64,000 nt of DNA, taken from Arcobacter sp. (GTDB lineage Bacteria > Campylobacterota > Campylobacteria > Campylobacterales > Arcobacteraceae). Each line of letters opens with the position of its first letter. The first letter of the stretch is position 1. Location of the stretch: positions 1 to 64,000 of the forward strand of contig PKUK01000002.1 of the NCBI GenBank assembly GCA_002869535.1, written 5' to 3'. Position numbers and translations under genes: made by a program. The notes under the pieces are model-generated. The model saw only the letters and a list, made by a program, of their open reading frames with translations, did no database searches and was not told the DNA's origin. Shown in pieces: positions 8,910-16,770 of the stretch.

Positions 8910-9326
8910 CTAATCGTCTAAAAATTCGCCACTTCTATATAGCCATTTTCCATCTATTTTTAAGAATTTACTTCTTTCTGTAAAAGAGACATCTAAACCT
9001 TTTTGTTTAAGTCCTAATCTAAACGTTACATAAGCTTCATCTACACCATCTACGAATTCTATAATTTCTAAGGTATTAAAATCTGTAGAATTTACTACAT
9101 CTTCAATATCCTCTCTCCATTTACTCTTATCCCTTGAATACTCTATATTATCTTCATGAGTAGTGTTAATTATATAATCAATATTGCCTACTACAAAAGC
9201 TGTAAATCTTGACTTCATTAACTCTAAGGCAGTTTCTGGATTTTTTCCACTGTGGAAAACTTTACAACAATTTATATAACTCTTTTTACTTCCGCATGGA
9301 CAAGATGTATGTTCATTATAAGCCAT
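8910..9326 (-). CDS. YchJ family SEC-C motif protein
   Basis: 138 residues. The N-terminal zinc-binding SEC-C motif is CPCGSKKSYINCC (C9, C11, C20, C21), followed by the NTF2-like YchJ fold with ELMKSRFTAFVVGNIDYI. Function is not established in the family. It sits between the zinc-ribbon membrane protein gene and yaaA in the same direction. Confidence 0.85.
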   Translation of the reverse strand: MAYNEHTSCPCGSKKSYINCCKVFHSGKNPETALELMKSRFTAFVVGNIDYIINTTHEDNIEYSRDKSKWREDIEDVVNSTDFNTLEIIEFVDGVDEAYVTFRLGLKQKGLDVSFTERSKFLKIDGKWLYRSGEFLDD

Positions 9327-9363
9327 ATTTAGCTCCTAAATTTTAAATTTAATATATTGATAT

Positions 9364-9735
9364 TTATACTTTAAGTATTAATTCTTTGTACTCTTTTGTT
9401 CTAATTTTACGATTAATCTCTCTTTTTACAATACCAAAAGCATATTTACTATCCCCACCACCAATTACTGCTTTTTGAGAGTCACAAGATGGGCATAAAA
9501 AATATGTTTTATGTAGTAAGTAATCATTTTCATAAACTAAAACTTCATCACAGCTAGGACAATGGCACTCTAAATTTATAATATCTTTTTTCTTCCATTC
9601 CCATCTCCAAGGAACACTATACAGATTATCTTGAGTGTATTTATAAAAATCCTCTTTAGCCATAAAAAAAACATAATACAAAACTATGCAAATCAAAAGT
9701 AGTCCAACGCCAAGTGTTATATATGTAGTATTCAA
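9364..9735 (-). CDS. Membrane-anchored zinc-ribbon protein of unknown function
   Basis: 123 residues, not recognised as a named family. One helix at about 4-24, then a cytoplasmic or periplasmic domain with C59-x2-C62 and C81-x2-C84, spaced like a zinc ribbon. WRWEWKKK (44-50) just before it is unusual for its three aromatic residues. It is the first gene of the leftward run with ychJ-like and yaaA. Confidence 0.6.
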   Translation of the reverse strand: MNTTYITLGVGLLLICIVLYYVFFMAKEDFYKYTQDNLYSVPWRWEWKKKDIINLECHCPSCDEVLVYENDYLLHKTYFLCPSCDSQKAVIGGGDSKYAFGIVKREINRKIRTKEYKELILKV

Positions 9736-9844
9736 ATAAATCCTTTAAAAAAACTATTATACAAAAAAATATATTTAATACAGCACTATATTTTTAGATA
9801 TCTTTATAATGTTTAATGTATTATTATAAAAAAGAAGGAGAGAG

Positions 9845-10237
9845 ATGTTTGAGAACTTACCATTAGAACTTGTTTCTAACCTAATATCACTTATTGTAAT
9901 TGGTTTAATAATTGCAAAATTTGTTAGTTATAAAAAAAAGATTGCAGTTATTGAAGGCTTATGTCAATTAGAAGAGGATAAGAAACTAACCCCTGAAGAT
10001 AAAGAATTTGTCTCTTCAAGTATAAAAGAGTATGAAATACTACAAGCAAAACAACAAGGTTTTAATAAATTGATGTATCCTGCATTTATCTTAATTGCTG
10101 GTGTATTTTTTATATTTTTTGATTTTGCTGAAGCTATGATTCATATTAATATTCTAGTTGTTACTTATATTTATCTATTTATAAAAACAATTCACTATAA
10201 AAACTTCATTAACCTTCTTAGGAAAATCAACATTTAA
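9845..10237 (+). CDS. Small membrane protein of unknown function
   Basis: 130 residues, unrecognised. Hydrophobic helices at about 8-27, 78-97 and 99-118, with a charged helical segment (about 30-70, many Lys and Glu) between the first and second. GAAGGAGAG precedes the ATG and TATAAT lies at 9805-9810. Its TAA overlaps the ATG of the following MFS gene by one base, so the pair is coupled. Confidence 0.65.
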   Translation: MFENLPLELVSNLISLIVIGLIIAKFVSYKKKIAVIEGLCQLEEDKKLTPEDKEFVSSSIKEYEILQAKQQGFNKLMYPAFILIAGVFFIFFDFAEAMIHINILVVTYIYLFIKTIHYKNFINLLRKINI

Positions 10238-11406
10238 TGAAATCTTTCTCCAAACTCTTTTTGGCATCATTTTTAATTTTACTTTCATGTCTAGGGTTTG
10301 GAAGATTTGCCTTTGGTATGATTTTACCAAATATGCAAATAGATTTAAATATCTCAACAACACTTATTGGCTTTATAGGTAGTGCAAATTTTGCTGGATA
10401 TTTTTTAGGTGTTATTTTTACAAGTAGAATCTACTCAATATTTAAAACCTCCTCTTTAATCTCAAGATTACTTCTTCTTCAAGCTCTTAGTATGATAGTT
10501 ATGACATTTTTTAATAACTATATATTAATATCTATTTTATATTTTACTTCTGGTTTTTTTGCAGCTATTATAAATATTTCTATTATGGTCTATATTTCTC
10601 ATGTAGTACCACAAAACATAAGAGGAAAAGCCTTAGGTATTGCTATAAGTGGTTTTGGAGTTGCAATTATTACTTCTGGGTTTTTAGTTCCTTTTTTAGA
10701 ACAATTCTATGAAGCAAACACGTGGAGAGTCTCTTGGCTAGTTTTTTCATTTATCATATTTATAATATCTTTTTCTATCAAATATTTACTTACATATGAT
10801 GTGGATAATAGCGTAAAATCAGATACTAAATTTTATGAATATAGAAAGAATAAGAACTTTTGGAAAATCGCCTCTTTATACTTTTTATTTGGTATAACTT
10901 ATGTTGTTTATGTTACTTTTTTTGTTAGTGCATCAATGGAGAAGTGGAACTTAAGTTCACAAGTTTCTGGTATGTTTTGGTCAACATTTGGTTTTATATG
11001 TATATTTGGTGCATTTATATTTGGTGCAATTGCAGATAAATATGGGACATTTAAGACTTTAATCTTAGTTTTTGGATTTCAAGCTTTTTCTATTTTTATA
11101 CTTATATTTGATACACCTAGTTTTGTACTATTTGTCTCTGTATTCTTCTTTGCTATATCTGTTTGGAGTGTACCAACAATCATTGCAATGCTTTGCACGG
11201 AGTTTTTTGGGCTAAATAAAACTGCCCAAGTATTTTCCTTAGTTACTCTTATTTTTGCCATAGGACAAATTATTGGACCTATTGGAGCTGGATATATTTA
11301 TGATACTCTCAACTCTTATGATTTTGTTTTTCTTATGACATTTTTATTAAGTTTTTTAGGCTTTTTATTATCAGTGATTTTTTCATACAAAAAAATATCT
11401 ATTTAA
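10237..11406 (+). CDS. MFS transporter, YbfB/YjiJ-like
   Basis: 389 residues with about 12 helices. LGFGRFAFGMILPNMQ in the first helix is the signature of the YbfB/YjiJ branch, and IADKYGTFKT is the MFS loop between helices 8 and 9. The substrate is unknown. The ATG overlaps the stop of the 130-residue membrane protein gene. A strong hairpin terminator follows 16 bases downstream. Confidence 0.82.
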   Translation: MKSFSKLFLASFLILLSCLGFGRFAFGMILPNMQIDLNISTTLIGFIGSANFAGYFLGVIFTSRIYSIFKTSSLISRLLLLQALSMIVMTFFNNYILISILYFTSGFFAAIINISIMVYISHVVPQNIRGKALGIAISGFGVAIITSGFLVPFLEQFYEANTWRVSWLVFSFIIFIISFSIKYLLTYDVDNSVKSDTKFYEYRKNKNFWKIASLYFLFGITYVVYVTFFVSASMEKWNLSSQVSGMFWSTFGFICIFGAFIFGAIADKYGTFKTLILVFGFQAFSIFILIFDTPSFVLFVSVFFFAISVWSVPTIIAMLCTEFFGLNKTAQVFSLVTLIFAIGQIIGPIGAGYIYDTLNSYDFVFLMTFLLSFLGFLLSVIFSYKKISI

Positions 11407-11422
11407 TTTAAATAAAGACATA

Positions 11423-11455
11423 AAAAAAGGGGAAGCAATAAGCCTCCCCTTTTTA
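11423..11455. terminator. Bidirectional intrinsic terminator
   Basis: A-run, GGGGAAGC, loop AATAA, GCCTCCCC, T-run: one A-C mismatch in an otherwise full stem, with A and T tracts on both sides. It lies between the convergent MFS and aldehyde dehydrogenase genes and can serve both. Confidence 0.85.
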
Positions 11456-11472
11456 TTTGAATTATAAGTTTC

Positions 11473-12867
11473 TTATAATACAGGAGATTTGATAACCATC
11501 ATTTTTTCGTTAGTCATCTCTTCCATAGAATGGTGAATACCACCTAATCCTAATCCAGAAGCTTTAGCTCCTCCAAATGGCATCCAATCAACTCTAAATG
11601 CAGTATGATCATTTACCATTACAGCTGTTCCATTTAATCTTTTTACTGCTTTTAAAGCAGTGTCAAGATTTTTTGTAAATACTGCTGCTTGGAAAGATAC
11701 TTCTAATGCATTTGCTCTATCAAACGCTTCTTCAATATCAGAGTAAGAATAGATAATTACAACTGGTCCAAATACCTCTTTTGTAGATACTAAAGCATCA
11801 TCAGCAGGATTTAAAATAACAGTTGGTTGGAAACACGAATCAGAGATTCTTTTCCCACCAGTTAAAATTTTTCCACCTTTTGTAACTGCTTCATTAACCC
11901 ACTCTTCTACTCTATTAACTTCATTATGGTTAATAAGTGGTCCAACTTCAGTTTTTGGGTCTAATTGATCTCCAACAACTAATTTAGAAGCATAATCAGA
12001 TAATCTCTTAGCTACTTCGTCAACAATTGAATCATGTACAAATACTCTTTGAACAGAAACACAAACTTGACCAGCGTGGTAGAAACCACCTTTTCCAATT
12101 GATGGAATTAAGTCATCAATATCAGCATCAGCTTCAACAATAACAGGTGCAACTCCACCGTGCTCTAAAGCAACTCTTGTTCCATTTGCAACTTTAGAGT
12201 TTAAGTACCAACCAACAGCACCAGAACCAATGAAAGTTAAGAAATCAACTTTTGGAGATGTTGCTAATAATTCACCACCATGTCTATCACAAACTACTGC
12301 TTGTGCCCAACCTTTTGGTAAACCAGCTTCTTCTAAAATCTCAACTAATTTAATAGCACTCATTGGTGTTTGAGTTGCAGGTTTAATAATTACTGGACAA
12401 CCAACAGCAATCGCAGGGATTACTTGGTGAACTGCCAAGTTAAATGGGTGATTAAATGCAGAAATTGCAGCAACCACACCAATTGGTTCTTTGAATGTGT
12501 AAGCCATTCTATTTGCACTAGAAGCAGTGTGACCCATAGCCACTTGTTTACCTTCTCTTACACCTAGGGCTTCAATAGCAAGTTTAATACCGTTGATTGC
12601 TCTTTGAATCTCAACTTTAGAATCAACATAAGGCTTTCCACCTTCACTTGCACAAAGAATTGTTAATTCTTCAACTTGTGAAGACATAATCTCTGCAACT
12701 TTTTCTAAAATCTCTACTCTTTTATATGCAGGTAATGCATTTTTGTGGTCAAGAAATGTATCACTTGCTAATTCAATCGCAGCTTCTACTTCTTCAACTG
12801 AACTAAATGGAACAGTTCCAACTACTTTACCATCAAACGGTGATGTAACTTCTATTGTTTTACTCAT
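11473..12867 (-). CDS. Aldehyde dehydrogenase family protein paired with an acetolactate synthase-like enzyme
   Basis: 464 residues, NAD(P)-dependent aldehyde dehydrogenase fold. Catalytic Cys is C269 in GQVCVSVQR. The region around the general base reads LEHGGVAPVIVEADAD instead of the common LELGGK, marking a distinct subgroup. FNHPFNLAVHQVIPAIAVGC, FIGSGAVGW and FGPVVIIY are standard family motifs. The substrate is unknown. It is the second gene of a two-gene operon: its start overlaps the 3' end of the ThDP enzyme gene by 8 bases, so they probably act in one pathway, the lyase or synthase producing or using the aldehyde. Confidence 0.85.
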   Translation of the reverse strand: MSKTIEVTSPFDGKVVGTVPFSSVEEVEAAIELASDTFLDHKNALPAYKRVEILEKVAEIMSSQVEELTILCASEGGKPYVDSKVEIQRAINGIKLAIEALGVREGKQVAMGHTASSANRMAYTFKEPIGVVAAISAFNHPFNLAVHQVIPAIAVGCPVIIKPATQTPMSAIKLVEILEEAGLPKGWAQAVVCDRHGGELLATSPKVDFLTFIGSGAVGWYLNSKVANGTRVALEHGGVAPVIVEADADIDDLIPSIGKGGFYHAGQVCVSVQRVFVHDSIVDEVAKRLSDYASKLVVGDQLDPKTEVGPLINHNEVNRVEEWVNEAVTKGGKILTGGKRISDSCFQPTVILNPADDALVSTKEVFGPVVIIYSYSDIEEAFDRANALEVSFQAAVFTKNLDTALKAVKRLNGTAVMVNDHTAFRVDWMPFGGAKASGLGLGGIHHSMEEMTNEKMMVIKSPVL

Positions 12868-14527
12868 TCTCTTCTCCTTCTAATAATGTTTCAGCATTTT
12901 TCACAAGGTCATTTAAGATAGCATGATTTAAAGAATAATCTACAGCTAAATCAATTAAATGTACACCTTTCCCATTTACACATTTATCTAAAGTTTCAGT
13001 AAACTCTTCACAAGATGTAGGTCTATGTCCACTTGCACCATAAGATTCTGCATATTTTACAAAATCAGGGTTACCATAGTCAAGTCCAAATGTATCAAAT
13101 CCCATACCTGTTTGTTTCCATTTAATCATACCAAATGCATTATCATTTAAGATTACAACAGTAAGATCAAGTCCAAGTCTAACAGCTGTTTCAAGCTCTT
13201 GTGAATTCATCATAAATCCACCATCACCACAAACAGTAACAACTTTTTTCTCTGGATGTACCATTTTTGCAGCCATTGCAGAAGGAAGTCCTGCTCCCAT
13301 TGTTGCAAGGGCATTGTCTAATAATAGTGTGTTTGGTCTAGCAGCTTTATAGTTTCTAGCAAACCAAATTTTATAAACACCATTATCTAAAGTTAAAATA
13401 TCATCTGGCCCTAAAATATCTCTAATAGTTTTTACTGCTCTTTGAGGTAAAATTGGGAATCTCATATCACCAAAATATTTTGTTAATCTTACATTGATAG
13501 TTCTAATAACTGTTTTATAGAAATCAAAATCCCAATGCTCTTGTGGAGATAATGCTCTATTTAAATCTGTAATACTTCCAGCAATATCACCTACAACATC
13601 TAAGTGTGGGAAATATGTTGGGTCAACTTCTGATGGGAAAAAGTTAACATGGATAACTTTAGTAGCATCAGGTCCCTCTTCCATGAAAAATGGTGGTTTT
13701 TCAATAACATCATGACCAACATTAATAATTAAGTCAGAAGTTTCAATTGCAGCATGAATAAAATCCGCTGAAGATAGAGCAGCAGTTCCTAAACATAATT
13801 TGTGATTATCATCAACAACACCTTTACCCATTTGAGTAGTAAAGAATGGAATTCCTGAATCATTAACAAAATCAGTTAATGCATCACCAATTCTATTTCT
13901 GTTTGCTCCTGCACCAATTAAGATAAGTGGTTTTTTTGCAGTTTCAATCATTCTAACAGCTTGTAAGATAGTTGCTTTATCAGCATATGGATATCTTACA
14001 TGTTGTACTGGATATAAATAATCAGTAGATGATTCTTCTTCAGCAATATCTTCTGGTAACTCAATATGAACAGCACCTGGTCTTTCAGCAGTTGCTATTT
14101 TAAATGCTTCTCTAACCATTGATGGAATGTTATTAGCATTTACAACTTGTTTAGCATATTTAGTCATTGGTTTCATCATACCAACGATATCAATAATTTG
14201 GAATCTTCCCTGTTTTGATTTTTTAATTGGTTTTTGACCCGTAATCATCAATGATGGCATACCACCAAGTTGTGCATATGCAGCACTTGTAGCGAAGTTA
14301 GTAGCTCCAGGGCCAAGAGTAGAGATACAAACTCCAACTTTTCCTGTAAGTCTTCCATAAGTTGCAGCCATAAATCCTGCACCTTGTTCATGTCTAGTTA
14401 AAACTAGTTTAATGTTTGATGTTCTTAAAGATTCTAAAAAATCTAAGTTCTCTTCTCCTGGTATACCAAATATATACTCAACGCCTTCGTTTTCTAAGGC
14501 TTTAACAAATAAATCAGATGCCTTCAT
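12860..14527 (-). CDS. Thiamine diphosphate enzyme, acetolactate synthase large subunit-like
   Basis: 555 residues with the three-domain ThDP fold: N-terminal PYR domain with the activating Glu in LTRHEQGAGFMAATYGR (about 42-58), central Rossmann-like domain, C-terminal PP domain with GDGGFMMNSQELETA and NDNAFGMI as the GDG-N diphosphate/Mg motif. No regulatory subunit gene (ilvN) is adjacent, arguing against the anabolic enzyme. Members with KQGRFQIIDIVGMM next to an aldehyde dehydrogenase are common in marine bacteria, but I know no proven substrate. A 294-base AT-rich gap separates it from the divergent phosphatase gene, in which I see no gene. Confidence 0.85.
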   Translation of the reverse strand: MKASDLFVKALENEGVEYIFGIPGEENLDFLESLRTSNIKLVLTRHEQGAGFMAATYGRLTGKVGVCISTLGPGATNFATSAAYAQLGGMPSLMITGQKPIKKSKQGRFQIIDIVGMMKPMTKYAKQVVNANNIPSMVREAFKIATAERPGAVHIELPEDIAEEESSTDYLYPVQHVRYPYADKATILQAVRMIETAKKPLILIGAGANRNRIGDALTDFVNDSGIPFFTTQMGKGVVDDNHKLCLGTAALSSADFIHAAIETSDLIINVGHDVIEKPPFFMEEGPDATKVIHVNFFPSEVDPTYFPHLDVVGDIAGSITDLNRALSPQEHWDFDFYKTVIRTINVRLTKYFGDMRFPILPQRAVKTIRDILGPDDILTLDNGVYKIWFARNYKAARPNTLLLDNALATMGAGLPSAMAAKMVHPEKKVVTVCGDGGFMMNSQELETAVRLGLDLTVVILNDNAFGMIKWKQTGMGFDTFGLDYGNPDFVKYAESYGASGHRPTSCEEFTETLDKCVNGKGVHLIDLAVDYSLNHAILNDLVKNAETLLEGEENE

Positions 14528-14821
14528 TTTATTCCCTTTGTTTGTTGTTTAAAATTTTTATTTTGATAAGTTTCTCACAAATAATGTTTAAAAAGTCTTA
14601 AAATTAAATTTTCCTTATACTGAATATAAAAAAATTTATTTTAGTTCTATTATTACACACTTTTTTTAAAACTCAAGATTATAGTTACATTAAATTAAAT
14701 AACTAGATTTTTTTTTCTATATAAATTAAGTTTTATGTCCATGCCCATTTTAATAAATTATCCTTATTTTTTATTTAGTTTTTTAATGTAAAATCATTAA
14801 AAAAGTTTAGGAAAAACATAA

Positions 14822-15472
14822 ATGAAATCCATGATATTTGACCTTGATGGAACACTAATAAATTCACTTTTAGATATAGCACTTAGTATGAATAGTGTTC
14901 TAAAAAAGCACGATTATCCAAGTCATGAAATTGAAAAATATAATTACTTCGTAGGCGATGGGGCCTTGGTTTTAGTAAAAAATGCTATGCCTGAAAACTC
15001 AAAAGAAGAAGAGATAAAAAAAGTACTAAAAAGTTTTATAGAGATATATGAACAAAACACACATAATAACACCTTTGCCTATGAAGGTATTTATGAGATG
15101 TTAGAAAAAATAGAACTTTTAAACATAAAAAAAGCAGTTTTATCAAATAAGCCTCACAAATTTACAATAAAATATATGGAAAAAATCTTTAATAATTTTT
15201 ATTTTCAAGAGATTCATGGACAAAAAATTGATGTTCCTAAAAAACCTGACCCAACTATGGCAGTGCAAATTGCTACAAAACTAAACACAAATATTGAAGA
15301 TATGATTTTCATAGGGGATACTTCCACAGATATAAAAACAGCAAAAAACGCAAATATGAAAAGTATAGGCGTAGCATGGGGCTTTAGACCAATCGAAGAG
15401 TTAAAAGAAGCAGGGGCTGATTTTATTGCCCATAAGCCTATGGATATAGTTGATTATGTATCATCGTTGTAA
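14822..15472 (+). CDS. HAD hydrolase, phosphoglycolate phosphatase-like
   Basis: 216 residues. HAD motif I is FDLDGTLINS (6-15, nucleophile D7), motif II region AVLSNKPHK, motif III lysine in PKKPDPTMA and motif IV IGDTSTD. The helical cap and length match Gph-type phosphatases that remove 2-phosphoglycolate formed in DNA repair or metabolism; related pyrophosphatases cannot be excluded. It is convergent with the 127-residue gene, and both stop codons lie in one palindrome. Confidence 0.82.
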   Translation: MKSMIFDLDGTLINSLLDIALSMNSVLKKHDYPSHEIEKYNYFVGDGALVLVKNAMPENSKEEEIKKVLKSFIEIYEQNTHNNTFAYEGIYEMLEKIELLNIKKAVLSNKPHKFTIKYMEKIFNNFYFQEIHGQKIDVPKKPDPTMAVQIATKLNTNIEDMIFIGDTSTDIKTAKNANMKSIGVAWGFRPIEELKEAGADFIAHKPMDIVDYVSSL

Positions 15473-15494
15473 AATAGATTTTCTATTTTACAAC
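15466..15494. other. Perfect 13-bp palindrome containing both convergent stop codons
   Basis: GTTGTAAAATAGA (15466-15478), loop TTT, TCTATTTTACAAC (15482-15494). The TAA of the phosphatase gene (15470-15472) lies in one arm and that of the leftward gene (15488-15490) in the other, so both genes end in the same codons by symmetry. It has no flanking T-run. Confidence 0.55.
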
Positions 15495-15871
15495 TCCACT
15501 TCAAAAAACTTCTCATCGATTTTTTTATACTCTGCAACGGAACAAGTTATTTTAGAAGCATTTTTATAATCTCCAAACTCTTTTGCAAATAGTTTTTGAA
15601 GGTCACTTAGATTTGCTGTTCTAAAAATAAAATAACCCAAAATATCTTTTCCTCTTGAACCTGCTTTTTCTATACCAAAACTATCAAATTTCCACTCAAC
15701 ACCTTTAGCAAACAAAAATACTTCACTTAATCTTTTTTCCAATTCATCTCTCACAGAATTGTTATACTCTTTTAAGTGTATATAAAAAGCAACATTTATA
15801 TTATAGTTTTCTTGTGATAATTTCTCTTCATATGAGTTCTGTGGTTCTTGTACGATTTTCGTATTATCCAT
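15488..15871 (-). CDS. Conserved-looking hypothetical protein
   Basis: 127 residues, soluble, no signal or membrane helix, unrecognised. It has an acidic N-terminus (VQEPQNSYEEKLSQ), then an alternating hydrophobic pattern suggesting an alpha/beta fold (NINVAFYIHLKEYN, EVFLFAKGVEWKFDSFG, DILGYFIFRT). Coding is supported by its good ribosome site (CAGAGGA upstream) and by its position between defined neighbours. It is divergent from the cytochrome-like gene. Confidence 0.6.
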   Translation of the reverse strand: MDNTKIVQEPQNSYEEKLSQENYNINVAFYIHLKEYNNSVRDELEKRLSEVFLFAKGVEWKFDSFGIEKAGSRGKDILGYFIFRTANLSDLQKLFAKEFGDYKNASKITCSVAEYKKIDEKFFEVEL

Positions 15872-15945
15872 TAAATAAATCCTCTGTAAAATATATCTGT
15901 TATTATAATATGTTATACTTTTTTTAAATATAAAAGGAGTAAATT

Positions 15946-16362
15946 ATGATTAGAAACTTATTTGTTTTTTTATTTTTAGTTAGTTTTGTTTTTGCAAACA
16001 ATTTAACAAACCCACAAACCATCTATCAAAAAAAGTGTCAAATGTGCCATGCTATGGATTATCCAGAAACTCTTGAAGAAAAAAGAGCTCAAGTTGCGCC
16101 TAATATACTAATGGTTATGCGTAATATTAGTATTGGAATTGAAGCAGTTGAAGAGCCAAAAAACAAAGAAGAGTTAAGAAAACTTGTCATAGAGTTTATG
16201 AATGACTATATTTTTGAACCAACTGCACAAAAAAGTTATTGTGAAGAGGTTATTTTTAAGCACTTTGATTATATGCCATCCCTTAAAGGTTTTATTTCAA
16301 AACAAGAGGCTCAAATTGTTGTACCATGGGTTTATGACACTTTTTCACCTAAAAAGGATTAG
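15946..16362 (+). CDS. Small periplasmic heme-c protein
   Basis: 138 residues. A signal peptide (hydrophobic 4-17, cleavage near FA-NN) precedes a single heme-c attachment motif CQMCH (31-35). The C-terminal half (MPSLKGFISKQEAQIVVPWVYDTF) resembles the distal Met-containing end of a monoheme class I cytochrome, with M-P as possible axial ligand. The spacing between CxxCH and that Met is long. Likely an electron carrier or redox sensor subunit. It is followed 2 bases later by the ABM gene. TATAAT (15904-15909) is a candidate -10 box. Confidence 0.75.
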   Translation: MIRNLFVFLFLVSFVFANNLTNPQTIYQKKCQMCHAMDYPETLEEKRAQVAPNILMVMRNISIGIEAVEEPKNKEELRKLVIEFMNDYIFEPTAQKSYCEEVIFKHFDYMPSLKGFISKQEAQIVVPWVYDTFSPKKD

Positions 16363-16364
16363 AT

Positions 16365-16706
16365 ATGTATGCAGTTATATTTGAAGTTTGGCCTACTATT
16401 AATGGCAAAGAGGAGTATCTAAATATAGCCTCACAGTTAAAACTCTTTTTAGAAGAGCAAAAGGGATTTATCTGTATAGAGAGATTTCAAAGTCTAAGCA
16501 ATGAAGATAAGCTTTTGAGCCTTTCTTTTTGGGAAGATGAAGAGGCTATAGGCTTGTGGAGAAACCTTTTTGAACATAGAATTGCCCAACAAAAAGGTAG
16601 AAAAGAACTTTTTGATGACTATCGAATTAGAGTTTCTAAAGTTGTTAGGGATTATAGTATGAATAATAGAGATGAGATTCCTCAAGACTCAAAAGATACT
16701 AATTAG
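16365..16706 (+). CDS. Antibiotic biosynthesis monooxygenase (ABM) domain protein
   Basis: 113 residues with the dimeric alpha/beta ferredoxin-like ABM fold: MYAVIFEVWP at the first strand, EEQKGFICIERFQS, LLSLSFWEDEEAIGLWR and HRIAQQKGR. Bacterial relatives include heme-degrading IsdG-like and quinone-handling proteins; the exact activity is unknown. Proximity to a heme-c protein is suggestive but no more. The next gene starts 64 bases after its stop. Confidence 0.8.
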   Translation: MYAVIFEVWPTINGKEEYLNIASQLKLFLEEQKGFICIERFQSLSNEDKLLSLSFWEDEEAIGLWRNLFEHRIAQQKGRKELFDDYRIRVSKVVRDYSMNNRDEIPQDSKDTN

Positions 16707-16770
16707 TTTGTTTAAAGAAACCTTCTTAAAAGTTTTAATTGATATAATATTTTTTCTATTAAGGATAAAA

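Noticed and set aside
14734-14793. 18-codon open frame between the acetolactate synthase-like and phosphatase genes
   Set aside because: No ribosome site and composition typical of AT-rich spacer.
16672-16770. 33-codon upstream extension of the SBP-GGDEF protein
   Set aside because: It overlaps the ABM gene; AAGGA and a signal peptide define the ATG at 16771.
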